8,108 nucleotides of DNA from NCBI GenBank assembly GCA_015522885.1, contig WALJ01000120.1, forward strand, positions 1 through 8,108, given 5' to 3'. A program made the translations under genes and the position numbers. Shown in pieces: positions 1 to 5,026 of this stretch (positions are counted from its first letter, which is position 1; each line of letters opens with the position of its first letter). This DNA comes from Thermoplasmata archaeon (lineage in GTDB: Archaea; Thermoplasmatota; Thermoplasmata; WALJ01). The notes below the pieces were generated by a model. That model saw only the letters and a program-made list of their open reading frames with translations, was not told the origin of the DNA and did no database searches.

Positions 1-102
1 ATCCCACTTTTTACCCACAACTTTCGTTCTTTTTGTAATTTCACTGAAATCCCAACCTATCACAGAACCAACCCTTTCATATAATTGTTTGTAGTTTATC
101 AT
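1..102 (-). CDS. Probable SAM-dependent methyltransferase, N-terminal fragment (second integron cassette, cut by window edge)
   Basis: An open frame of 34 codons runs from ATG at 102 to the window edge. It starts MINYKQLYERVG, followed by VIGWDFSEITKRTKVVGKKW. From memory of the family, a KxLYExVGxxIGWDFS start and a later KWDxY stretch are typical of small class I methyltransferases; the SAM-binding glycine motif would lie beyond the edge, so this is a family-level guess. An AGAAGG ribosome-binding site lies at 111-116, 8 nt before the ATG. The gene begins about 48 nt after the recombination point of the attC-like site at 145-226, as expected for the first gene of a new cassette. It is AT-rich like the gene of cassette 1. 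The coding call is fairly safe; the function is less so. Confidence 0.6.
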   Translation of the reverse strand, partial: MINYKQLYERVGSVIGWDFSEITKRTKVVGKKWD

Positions 103-144
103 AATCAAAACCTTCTAGCAAAAAGCCGTAAGCCCCGCAATTTC

Positions 145-226
145 ACTTAACGGTTTGCGGACATACAAAGTTTCCCGTAGGGAAATTTGGGCGGAGCGAA
201 GCTTAGCCGTATGTCCGCTGTTATAC
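145..226 (-). repeat. attC-like integron recombination site (about 82 bp)
   Basis: Read on the minus strand the site runs: R'' box GTATAAC (226-220), L'' arm GCGGACATAC (218-209), a variable middle with its own TTTCCC/GGGAAA hairpin (171-185), L' arm GTATGTCCGC (166-157), and R' box GTTAAGT (151-145). The L arms are perfect 10-bp complements. R' fits the GTTRRRY consensus exactly. R'' deviates from RYYYAAC at one position but is the exact complement of GTTATAC at 1066-1060, the R' box that would form if the intervening DNA were circularised. That is the diagnostic geometry of a cassette attC. The length lies in the known attC range. The start coordinate may be off by one base. Confidence 0.75.
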
Positions 227-248
227 GCAGGGAGCGATAGCGACCGCA

Positions 249-265
249 GTTGACGAAGGGGCGCC
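249..265 (+). repeat. Left copy of cassette-terminal inverted repeat
   Basis: GTTGACGAAGGGGCGCC here matches the reverse complement of 1040-1055 (TTGACTTCGGGGCGCC on the minus strand), except for the three central bases and the first base. The two copies tightly flank the methyltransferase ORF, inside the attC and attachment boxes. In a circular single-stranded cassette they would extend the pairing beyond the normal attC arms. Confidence 0.6.
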
Positions 266-268
266 AAG

Positions 269-1021
269 CTAATCATGATTTCTCACCTCTGGTTTCTCTA
301 ATAAGAAGAACCCCACACCATTCTGATAACAATATTTCAAATTTATAAAACCCCCTTGGTCTAACAATCTATCCCAATCCTCTTTTTTAAGAATCTGCCA
401 AAAGGCAAAAGGTGTAAATAGGAAAAACATTCTCAAGCATCTTAATGGTTCTATGAGTAAAAATTTTCCACTGGGCTTTAAGACTCTATAAATCTCAGAT
501 AGTGCTTTGATTTTCTTGGCATTCCCGTTCAGATTGTTTAATAAACTACTACAAGTTGCCAAATCAAAAGTATTATCTGGGAATGGTATTTCAAGAGCAT
601 TGCCATACTTAAATTCCACTTTATCTCTAACACCCTCAATTTCAGCGTTAGCATATGCTCTTTCGGGAGAGTTGCTCCACAACTCCTTCTTATCCCAAAT
701 ATCTATGCCCACAACTTTCCCATCTTTTAGTCTCTTTGCTACCGCTATGCTCATTCTTCCCATTCCACATCCAACATCCAAAACATATTCATTGCCTTCA
801 ATTTTCAAAAGGTCAGGGAAATCCCCCTCACGTCTACGATGGATTAAGATTACAGAAATTCCATAGGATGTCAAAACATACAATCCAAAACCTGCGATAA
901 TCCATCCGAAGAGTTTCAAAACAAAAAAGGCAATAGAAATACCTATCAGAAGTGTTATTCCAATCATTATGCTCAGAATAGGCAGTCCATAATATCCGTA
1001 ATGCGCCTTTTTAGATTTCAT
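269..1021 (-). CDS. Membrane-anchored class I SAM-dependent methyltransferase
   Basis: A 250-aa protein. Residues about 13-60 form two hydrophobic membrane segments separated by a short turn, followed by a basic HRRR stretch (61-64) that should face the cytoplasm. The catalytic domain follows: motif I VLDVGCGMGR (80-89) binds SAM, the acidic residue of motif II is D107 in GIDIW, then NALEIPFPDNTFD (141-153) and the post-motif segment YRVLKPSGKFLLIEP. This is the methyltransferase-11 type pattern; the substrate cannot be inferred, though the anchor suggests something at the membrane. The ATG at 1021 has an AAGGAGAG ribosome-binding site 8 nt upstream and overlaps by ATGA the stop of a small ORF that enters the cassette from the chromosome. 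It looks AT-richer than the chromosomal genes, consistent with transfer as a cassette. Confidence 0.88.
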   Translation of the reverse strand: MKSKKAHYGYYGLPILSIMIGITLLIGISIAFFVLKLFGWIIAGFGLYVLTSYGISVILIHRRREGDFPDLLKIEGNEYVLDVGCGMGRMSIAVAKRLKDGKVVGIDIWDKKELWSNSPERAYANAEIEGVRDKVEFKYGNALEIPFPDNTFDLATCSSLLNNLNGNAKKIKALSEIYRVLKPSGKFLLIEPLRCLRMFFLFTPFAFWQILKKEDWDRLLDQGGFINLKYCYQNGVGFFLLEKPEVRNHD

Positions 1022-1113
1022 CTTTCTCTCTCCTTTCTCGGCGCCCCGAAGTCAATTGCGTATAACTCCGTTTTGGATGTCGGGGCGATTTCTTCCTTAT
1101 TTTCGTGTTTCAT
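1018..1113 (-). CDS. Small ORF spanning the chromosome-cassette junction (31 aa)
   Basis: The frame runs from ATG at 1113 to TGA at 1018 and encodes a hydrophilic peptide starting MKHENKEEIAPTSKTE and ending RKERER. A strong AAGGAGG lies at 1124-1130, 10 nt before the ATG. Codons 1-16 are chromosomal; codon 17 (TTA) is the first of the cassette, so the recombination point falls between codons. The TGA overlaps the ATG of the methyltransferase gene (ATGA), and the ATG overlaps the stop of the preceding small ORF in the same way. This suggests translational coupling into the cassette, as described for short ORFs in bacterial attI1 sites. The peptide itself has no recognisable family and may be only a vehicle for ribosomes, or chance. 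Confidence 0.4.
   Translation of the reverse strand: MKHENKEEIAPTSKTELYAIDFGAPRKERER
1040..1055 (-). repeat. Right copy of cassette-terminal inverted repeat
   Basis: This is the partner of 249-265. On the minus strand it reads TTGACTTCGGGGCGCC and lies just after the cassette start (GTTATACGCAA) and just before the ribosome-binding site of the methyltransferase gene. The GGGGCGCC block and the TTGAC block are identical in both copies with the same 3-nt spacing. Confidence 0.6.
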
Positions 1114-1202
1114 TCCATGTTTTCCTCCTTTTTCTTTTCATATGTCGTGGTTTTGATGCCATCCAGAGGGCTTTTTATGTTTTCGAGATATACGGTACTC
1201 AT
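1110..1202 (-). CDS. Small hypothetical ORF (30 aa), possibly leaderless
   Basis: ATG at 1202 to TGA at 1110, encoding a charged peptide beginning MSTVYLENIKSPLDGI and rich in Lys and Glu at its end. A TATA-like TTTAAAAA (1223-1230, minus) is centred about 25 nt upstream of the ATG, the spacing for an archaeal leaderless mRNA. The stop overlaps the next small ORF by ATGA. The same frame stays open to a GTG at 1319 that overlaps the stop of the acyl-CoA synthetase gene, which would give 69 aa. I prefer the short form, because the upstream part contains a likely terminator and the T-rich promoter region. No family is recognised. Confidence 0.35.
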   Translation of the reverse strand: MSTVYLENIKSPLDGIKTTTYEKKKEENME

Positions 1203-1222
1203 ATGAGGCCATATCTCTATGG

Positions 1223-1230
1223 TTTTTAAA
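1223..1230 (-). promoter_or_regulatory. TATA-like promoter reading toward the cassettes
   Basis: TTTAAAAA on the minus strand follows an A-rich stretch (AAACAAAAAA). It lies between the end of the acyl-CoA synthetase gene and the first small ORF, with the predicted start of transcription near 1202. It could drive the small ORFs and cassette genes, the role that Pc has in bacterial integrons. Confidence 0.5.
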
Positions 1231-1290
1231 TTTTTTGTTTCGTATTTCCAAATTGCCGCCTCTGCGCACTTTTTGGAGCGCCCTATTCCA

Positions 1291-1322
1291 TGAAAATAAG
1301 AAAAACAGAAGTGATTCACTTC
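1291..1322 (-). terminator. Probable terminator after the acyl-CoA synthetase gene
   Basis: A 7-bp palindrome (GAAGTGA and TCACTTC around 1315) covers the stop codon. It is followed on the minus strand by a T-rich tract (GTTTTTCTTATTTTC, about 1306-1292). Archaeal RNA polymerase ends readily at T-rich tracts, so transcription probably stops here before the cassette promoter. Confidence 0.5.
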
Positions 1323-2938
1323 TTCCTGTTCTTCACCGCCGTCGGTGTGAGCTTCTCTATCTCTCCTTTTTCAAGAAGCTCCTTGAACTGCTCCGTGAGT
1401 TTGAACTTCTGAACCTTTCCTCTTCCGCTTATGGGCAGGGTGTCCGTTATTATCACATATCTCGGAACCTTTGCGCTCGCTATCTTCCCGTAGCAGAAAT
1501 CGACTATCTCAACGGGTTCTATCGTAACGCCTTCCTTGGGTATGACCGCGGCGCCGACGACCTCTCCGAGCTCTCTGTCGGGAACAGCGGCTATCGCTAT
1601 ATCCTGAACCTTGTCGAACTCACGGATGTATTCCTCTATCTCTCTGGGATAGACATTGAACCCACCGACGATTATCATCTCCTTCTTTCGGCCGACTATC
1701 CTGATGTAGCCGTGCTTGTCAATCGTAGCGAGGTCTCCGGTGTAGAGCCAGCCCTCCTCGTCTATCGTTTCCGCGGTCGCCTCCGGTCTCTTGTAGTATC
1801 CGACCATCACATTGTATCCCCGGCACGCGAGCTCGCCCATCTCTCCCATCGGCACCTCTTTGTGGTCCTCGTCGACCATCTTCACGCAGACACCGGGAAT
1901 GGTTCTCCCAACGGTCTCCGCCTTCACCTCGTCGCTGTCATCGAAGCTTGTCATGGTTATCACGGGAGATGCCTCAGTAAGCCCGTAGGCTATTAGAATG
2001 TCCGTGTGCATATCCGTTTTAACGGCCTTCATCACATCCACAGGGCAGGGTGCTCCGGCCATTATGCCTGTCCTCATGCTGCTCATATCGTACTTTTTCG
2101 TCTTCAAAATCTCGAGCATCCTTATGAACATCGTGGGAACCCCGTGGACTATCGTCGCTCTGTTCTCCTCTATCGCTTTCAGACTGTTCTCGGGTGTGAA
2201 AACAGGTAGCGGTATTATCGCTGAGCCCTTTGTTACCGCGGCGGTGATGCCGAGGACGCAGCCGAAGCAGTGGCTGAACGGGACCTGCACAAGATATCTG
2301 TCCTCCTCCGTGGCTCTGAGTGTGTTGGCGGTATCGAGACCGTTCTGGACTATGTTGTAATGTGTGAGCATGGCTCCTTTCGGTTTTCCTGTCGTGCCGG
2401 AGGTGTAAAGAATGAAGGTGACATCATCCACATCGAGAGAACTCTTTCTTTTCCTATATTCCTCGTCATTCTCCCAGCCTTCGCCCATCTTCAGCGCATC
2501 GTCGAAGGATGTGCCCCACCCGGGAGCCTTTCCGACAACGATGACATTCTTCAGCAGGGGCAGCTTCGGCTTTATGTCTTCGAGCATTTTTATGAAATCC
2601 GTCTTTCCATGCCCATCCGATGTGAGTACGGCAACGGACTCCGAATGGCCCATGATATACTCCGCCTCTGACGGCTTGTACCATATGTCCATCGGGACGA
2701 CCACGCCGCCTATCCTCGGGACAGCGAACCAGCCCACGACCCATTCGGGGATGTTCTGAAGCCAGAGGCCGACCTTGTCGCCCTTCTTGACGCCCATTTT
2801 GAAGAGGGCATAGGCCAGCTTCTCGGCCATAATGTCGAGCTCTGAATATGTTATTTCCCTGTCGCCGAACTTCACGGCCAGTCTGTCGGGGAATCTTTCG
2901 GCCTGCTTCTTCAGTAAATCGCCAATCGTCTCTACCAT
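1316..2938 (-). CDS. AMP-forming acyl-CoA synthetase (long-chain fatty-acid-CoA ligase type)
   Basis: A 540-aa adenylate-forming enzyme that would activate a carboxylic acid with ATP and then transfer it to coenzyme A. The family motifs are all present in order: YTSGTTGKPKG phosphate-binding loop (178-188), YGLTEASP (318-325), TGD (400-402), the hinge region GRKKEMIIVGGFNVYP (416-431) and the C-terminal GRGKVQKFKL with the catalytic lysine near K508. Length is typical and no domain is missing. The chain length and nature of the acid cannot be told; a medium- or long-chain fatty acid is most likely by resemblance to FadD-type enzymes. The ATG at 2938 has GTGAT just upstream and a TATA box about 35 nt away that is shared with the divergent gene. 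It is probably transcribed alone. Confidence 0.92.
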   Translation of the reverse strand: MVETIGDLLKKQAERFPDRLAVKFGDREITYSELDIMAEKLAYALFKMGVKKGDKVGLWLQNIPEWVVGWFAVPRIGGVVVPMDIWYKPSEAEYIMGHSESVAVLTSDGHGKTDFIKMLEDIKPKLPLLKNVIVVGKAPGWGTSFDDALKMGEGWENDEEYRKRKSSLDVDDVTFILYTSGTTGKPKGAMLTHYNIVQNGLDTANTLRATEEDRYLVQVPFSHCFGCVLGITAAVTKGSAIIPLPVFTPENSLKAIEENRATIVHGVPTMFIRMLEILKTKKYDMSSMRTGIMAGAPCPVDVMKAVKTDMHTDILIAYGLTEASPVITMTSFDDSDEVKAETVGRTIPGVCVKMVDEDHKEVPMGEMGELACRGYNVMVGYYKRPEATAETIDEEGWLYTGDLATIDKHGYIRIVGRKKEMIIVGGFNVYPREIEEYIREFDKVQDIAIAAVPDRELGEVVGAAVIPKEGVTIEPVEIVDFCYGKIASAKVPRYVIITDTLPISGRGKVQKFKLTEQFKELLEKGEIEKLTPTAVKNRKK

Positions 2939-2967
2939 GATATCACAGTCCGCAGGATAGGGAAAGG

Positions 2968-2977
2968 CTTTATATCG
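2968..2977. promoter_or_regulatory. Shared bidirectional TATA element
   Basis: CTTTATATCG reads as a TATA box on both strands (CGATATAAAG on the minus strand). The centre is about 24 nt from ATG 2995 on the plus strand, leaderless spacing, and about 35 nt from ATG 2938 on the minus strand, which would leave a short leader of about 10 nt containing GTGAT. It is the only TATA-like sequence I see in the 56-bp gap. Confidence 0.55.
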
Positions 2978-2994
2978 TTTTGGGATTGAAGGCC

Positions 2995-3585
2995 ATGCAC
3001 CCGGGAATGGAGATATTCCAGAGATGGGCGTTTTTCGAGAGAAGAGAGCTCTTGGACCGAATGATACATCACAGGGCCGACAGGTTCGACTTCACCGTAG
3101 GTTTTACGAGGCACAATCCCGCTTTTATAACGGACGGACCCGGGGGCCTGAATGGGTCGATAAAAGGTGTCGGATACATCCACAAAGAGCGGTTTCTTGA
3201 AGAAACCCTCAAAAAGATGAAAGAGAGAATCACGAAAAAACCGGACATGTTCGAGGCGGCCGAATTCCTCAGAAATGAGATATACGACGAGAAGAAGGTG
3301 GATTTTTCCATGCTCACGAGCCTAGAACTGGCAAAGAAGCACACCTACGAGAACGTCAGGGCGGGAAGCGATATAACCCTTCTTTATTACATGCCGACAT
3401 CGACGAGCTATGAGGTGAGATGCAGCGCGGAGATATACGAGAAAGGTCCTTACTATGAATTCCCGAATGCGCTCCACGACATCTTTCACGGTAAAAGGGA
3501 GAGATGGAGCCCTGCGTATATTCTGAGGATGAAGGAGATATACGACAACTCCGCAGAGGTCATGGGTGAGAGGATCTATCCCTGA
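2995..3585 (+). CDS. Hypothetical protein, 196 aa
   Basis: I do not recognise the family. The protein is soluble-looking, with no signal peptide or membrane segment. It has an N-terminal aromatic/charged helix (IFQRWAFFERRELLDRM), a glycine-rich stretch (ITDGPGGLNGSIKGVGYI), a long charged helix (about 65-85, rich in Lys and Glu), and a C-terminal part with VRCSAEIYEKGPYYEFPN, HDIFHGKRERWSPAY and a conserved-looking end VMGERIYP. The mixture of beta-like and polar segments could suit a small-ligand-binding fold, but that is only an impression. ATG 2995 is chosen over TTG 2980 because the TATA box at 2968-2977 gives a leaderless start there; ATG 3007 is a further option. Its 3' end overlaps the convergent pssA by 26 nt. 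Confidence 0.75.
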   Translation: MHPGMEIFQRWAFFERRELLDRMIHHRADRFDFTVGFTRHNPAFITDGPGGLNGSIKGVGYIHKERFLEETLKKMKERITKKPDMFEAAEFLRNEIYDEKKVDFSMLTSLELAKKHTYENVRAGSDITLLYYMPTSTSYEVRCSAEIYEKGPYYEFPNALHDIFHGKRERWSPAYILRMKEIYDNSAEVMGERIYP

Positions 3586-4303
3586 AAATATGGCAGTAAA
3601 GAGGACCTGCAAACACATAGAAGAGGGAGATGAAAAGCCCCACTATCGGAGAGTAGTAGAGCAACGGAGAGTTCCAGCCGAGGCTGTGGAATAGGAGAGA
3701 AAACAGAAGATAAAGAAGAAGGACGCCGGAGAGTATAGAGGTTCTGCCGTGAATTTTCGGATAACATATCCTCAATACCATAAGCGACGCCATCACCAGA
3801 GTGATAAGTATCCCCACCCACGGAGCATAAAGCACGCCTTCTTCGGAGAATGTCAGAACGGAGAAGAGTATTACCAGAGCGCTCGCCGGCGTGGGCAGCC
3901 CGTTGAAGTGCTCCAGAGCAAAACCCTCGTCGCAGAAGGTCCCGAGTCGGATAATTCCGGTGAATACGATGGCGGAGGATGCAAATATCGTACTCAGAGA
4001 GAGTAGAGAGTATGGGGCATCTTTCAGATAAAATGCGGAATAGAGCGCGGTGGCAGGTGCAATACAAAAAGAGACCGTGTCCGCGATTGAATCTATCTGC
4101 GGGCCTTTTCCGTGTCTCGCCCCGTATTTTCTCGCAAGTATTCCGTCCAGACCGTCCAGGAACAACCCTATGAGAACGAAGACCGACCCCGTAAGAAGCA
4201 TATCGTTCACGAAGAATATCAGTGCGATAAAACCCGATATCCCGTTCAGGGCGGATGCGAGGTCCGCAGCGGATACTTTATGAAGCCTATTTGAAGAGCG
4301 CAA
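3560..4303 (-). CDS. pssA: CDP-alcohol phosphatidyltransferase, probable archaetidylserine synthase
   Basis: A 247-aa integral membrane enzyme expected to join L-serine to CDP-archaeol, giving archaetidylserine and CMP. The complete CDP-alcohol phosphotransferase signature is visible: D50, D53-G54, A57-R58, G67, D71 and D75 (DGLDGILAR, then GPQIDSIAD), which binds the two metal ions and the CDP group. The N-terminal SALNGISG segment matches the usual conserved helix before the motif, and several hydrophobic segments follow to the C terminus. The start is TTG at 4303, inside the end of asd (17-nt overlap); no ATG occurs before the conserved N-terminal helix. Serine specificity is inferred from the adjacent decarboxylase gene; inositol- or glycerol-phosphate enzymes share the motif. 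The symbol follows haloarchaeal usage. Confidence 0.88.
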   Translation of the reverse strand: MRSSNRLHKVSAADLASALNGISGFIALIFFVNDMLLTGSVFVLIGLFLDGLDGILARKYGARHGKGPQIDSIADTVSFCIAPATALYSAFYLKDAPYSLLSLSTIFASSAIVFTGIIRLGTFCDEGFALEHFNGLPTPASALVILFSVLTFSEEGVLYAPWVGILITLVMASLMVLRICYPKIHGRTSILSGVLLLYLLFSLLFHSLGWNSPLLYYSPIVGLFISLFYVFAGPLYCHIFRDRSSHP

Positions 4304-4922
4304 TTACACTTTCACCTGCCTTTACTTTGTCACCCATCTCGCATATCACCTTGACCCTGTCGGAGGGCATTATAACATCGACCCTTGAGCCGAAGCGTAT
4401 CATCCCTATTCTCTGGCCTTTCTTAACGGTATCGCCCTCCCGTACATAGGTGACTATCCTTCTGACGACCGCACCGGCAATCTGGACGATTTCAACCCTT
4501 CCTATCGGCGTTTCCAGCGTTATATATGTCCGCTCGTTCCTCTCGGATTCTTTCCTGAAAGCGGGGACATAGGAGCCAAAAACATGCCTGATGTCCGTGA
4601 TTCTGCCGGATATCGGTGCTCTGTTCACATGCACATTGTGTATATTCATGAAAACGGCCACCCTCACGGTTCTGCCGCCGTCTCTTATCTCTTTGACAAC
4701 GCCATCAGCCGGCGATACGACACCTTCCGGTGGAATCTCCCGCTCCGGGTCCCTGAAGAAGAACAGAAAAAATACGGAGAGCATTAACAGTGCGGAAAAG
4801 GAGGAGAGGTGAATGACCAGGGCGTCGGGCCATGATATCATTCCGAGTGCCAGCCAGACAAGACCGAGCAACAGAGGAACGAGTATGAGGTTTTCCGAGT
4901 TGGGAGCAATCTTTAAAGGCAT
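4287..4922 (-). CDS. asd: Archaetidylserine decarboxylase proenzyme (short PSD type)
   Basis: About 211 aa. It should decarboxylate archaetidylserine to archaetidylethanolamine, using a pyruvoyl group formed by self-cleavage. Visible features: two N-terminal hydrophobic segments, FFRDPEREIP, SPADG, NIHNVHVNRAP, and the cleavage site IRFGSRVDV, in which the serine (about S179) would become the pyruvoyl group, as in the short class of phosphatidylserine decarboxylases. ATG 4922 is preferred over GTG 4937 because a TATA box (TATAATAT, 4944-4951) is centred about 25 nt upstream, giving a leaderless start; GTG would add five residues. The next gene, pssA, overlaps its 3' end, so the two enzymes of one pathway are co-transcribed, with the later enzyme first. 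Divergent from the PGF-CTERM protein gene. Confidence 0.9.
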   Translation of the reverse strand: MPLKIAPNSENLILVPLLLGLVWLALGMISWPDALVIHLSSFSALLMLSVFFLFFFRDPEREIPPEGVVSPADGVVKEIRDGGRTVRVAVFMNIHNVHVNRAPISGRITDIRHVFGSYVPAFRKESERNERTYITLETPIGRVEIVQIAGAVVRRIVTYVREGDTVKKGQRIGMIRFGSRVDVIMPSDRVKVICEMGDKVKAGESVIALFK

Positions 4923-4943
4923 CACCTGCCCATTCACACGGCA

Positions 4944-4951
4944 TATTATAT
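4944..4951 (-). promoter_or_regulatory. TATA box for the asd-pssA operon
   Basis: TATAATAT on the minus strand is preceded by a purine-rich GGGAAAAG resembling a TFB-recognition element. The centre is about 25 nt from ATG 4922. Confidence 0.6.
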
Positions 4952-4985
4952 CTTTTCCCGTTAACTGAGGCAGTGCACCAAAAGA

Positions 4986-4993
4986 TTTAAATC
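4986..4993 (+). promoter_or_regulatory. TATA box for the PGF-CTERM protein gene
   Basis: TTTAAATC follows CCAAAAGA, which resembles a TFB-recognition element. Transcription would begin near 5014. The short leader contains GGTGA (5017-5021), complementary to the archaeal 16S rRNA end, 5 nt before ATG 5027. This supports that ATG over the in-frame GTG at 5018. Confidence 0.6.
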
Positions 4994-5026
4994 ATAAGTT
5001 ACAATTGGCAGTTACAGGTGACAAAA

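Larger units (their letters stand above)
151..1065 (-). mobile_element. Integron gene cassette carrying a methyltransferase
   Basis: The unit of about 915 bp lies between two G^TT recombination points: 1066/1065, where GTTATAC begins the cassette, and 151/150, inside GTTAAGT of the attC-like site. It holds one gene in the usual orientation, with a short 5' leader and attC at the 3' end. The starts of cassette 1 and cassette 2 resemble each other beyond the core: TTATACGC-AATTG and TTAAGTGA-AATTG, each followed by a CGGGGC block. The cassette is AT-richer than the neighbouring genes. No transposase, target duplication or integrase is visible here, so this could be a cassette at a secondary site or a cluster lacking its integrase. 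The attC call rests on sequence pattern, not on a folding calculation. Confidence 0.7.

Noticed and set aside
171..185. The TTTCCC/GGGAAA hairpin as an intrinsic terminator
   Set aside because: It has no following T tract and lies inside the attC-like structure, where a variable hairpin is expected.
145..1066. Insertion sequence or MITE bounded by inverted repeats
   Set aside because: There is no transposase and no target-site duplication, and the R/L box layout with a second similar unit after it fits an integron cassette better.
1203..1319. Upstream extension of the 30-aa small ORF to a GTG at 1319 (69 aa)
   Set aside because: The GTGA overlap with the synthetase stop is attractive, but the stretch contains the likely terminator and the TATA-box region, and its composition does not look coding.
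1235..1996. A 253-codon open frame on the plus strand
   Set aside because: It lies opposite the acyl-CoA synthetase gene, which has all family motifs; the antisense translation shows no recognisable domain.
3576..4067. A 163-codon minus-strand frame within pssA
   Set aside because: It is out of frame with a gene that carries the complete CDP-alcohol phosphotransferase signature, and its translation is Arg/Ser/Leu-rich shadow sequence.
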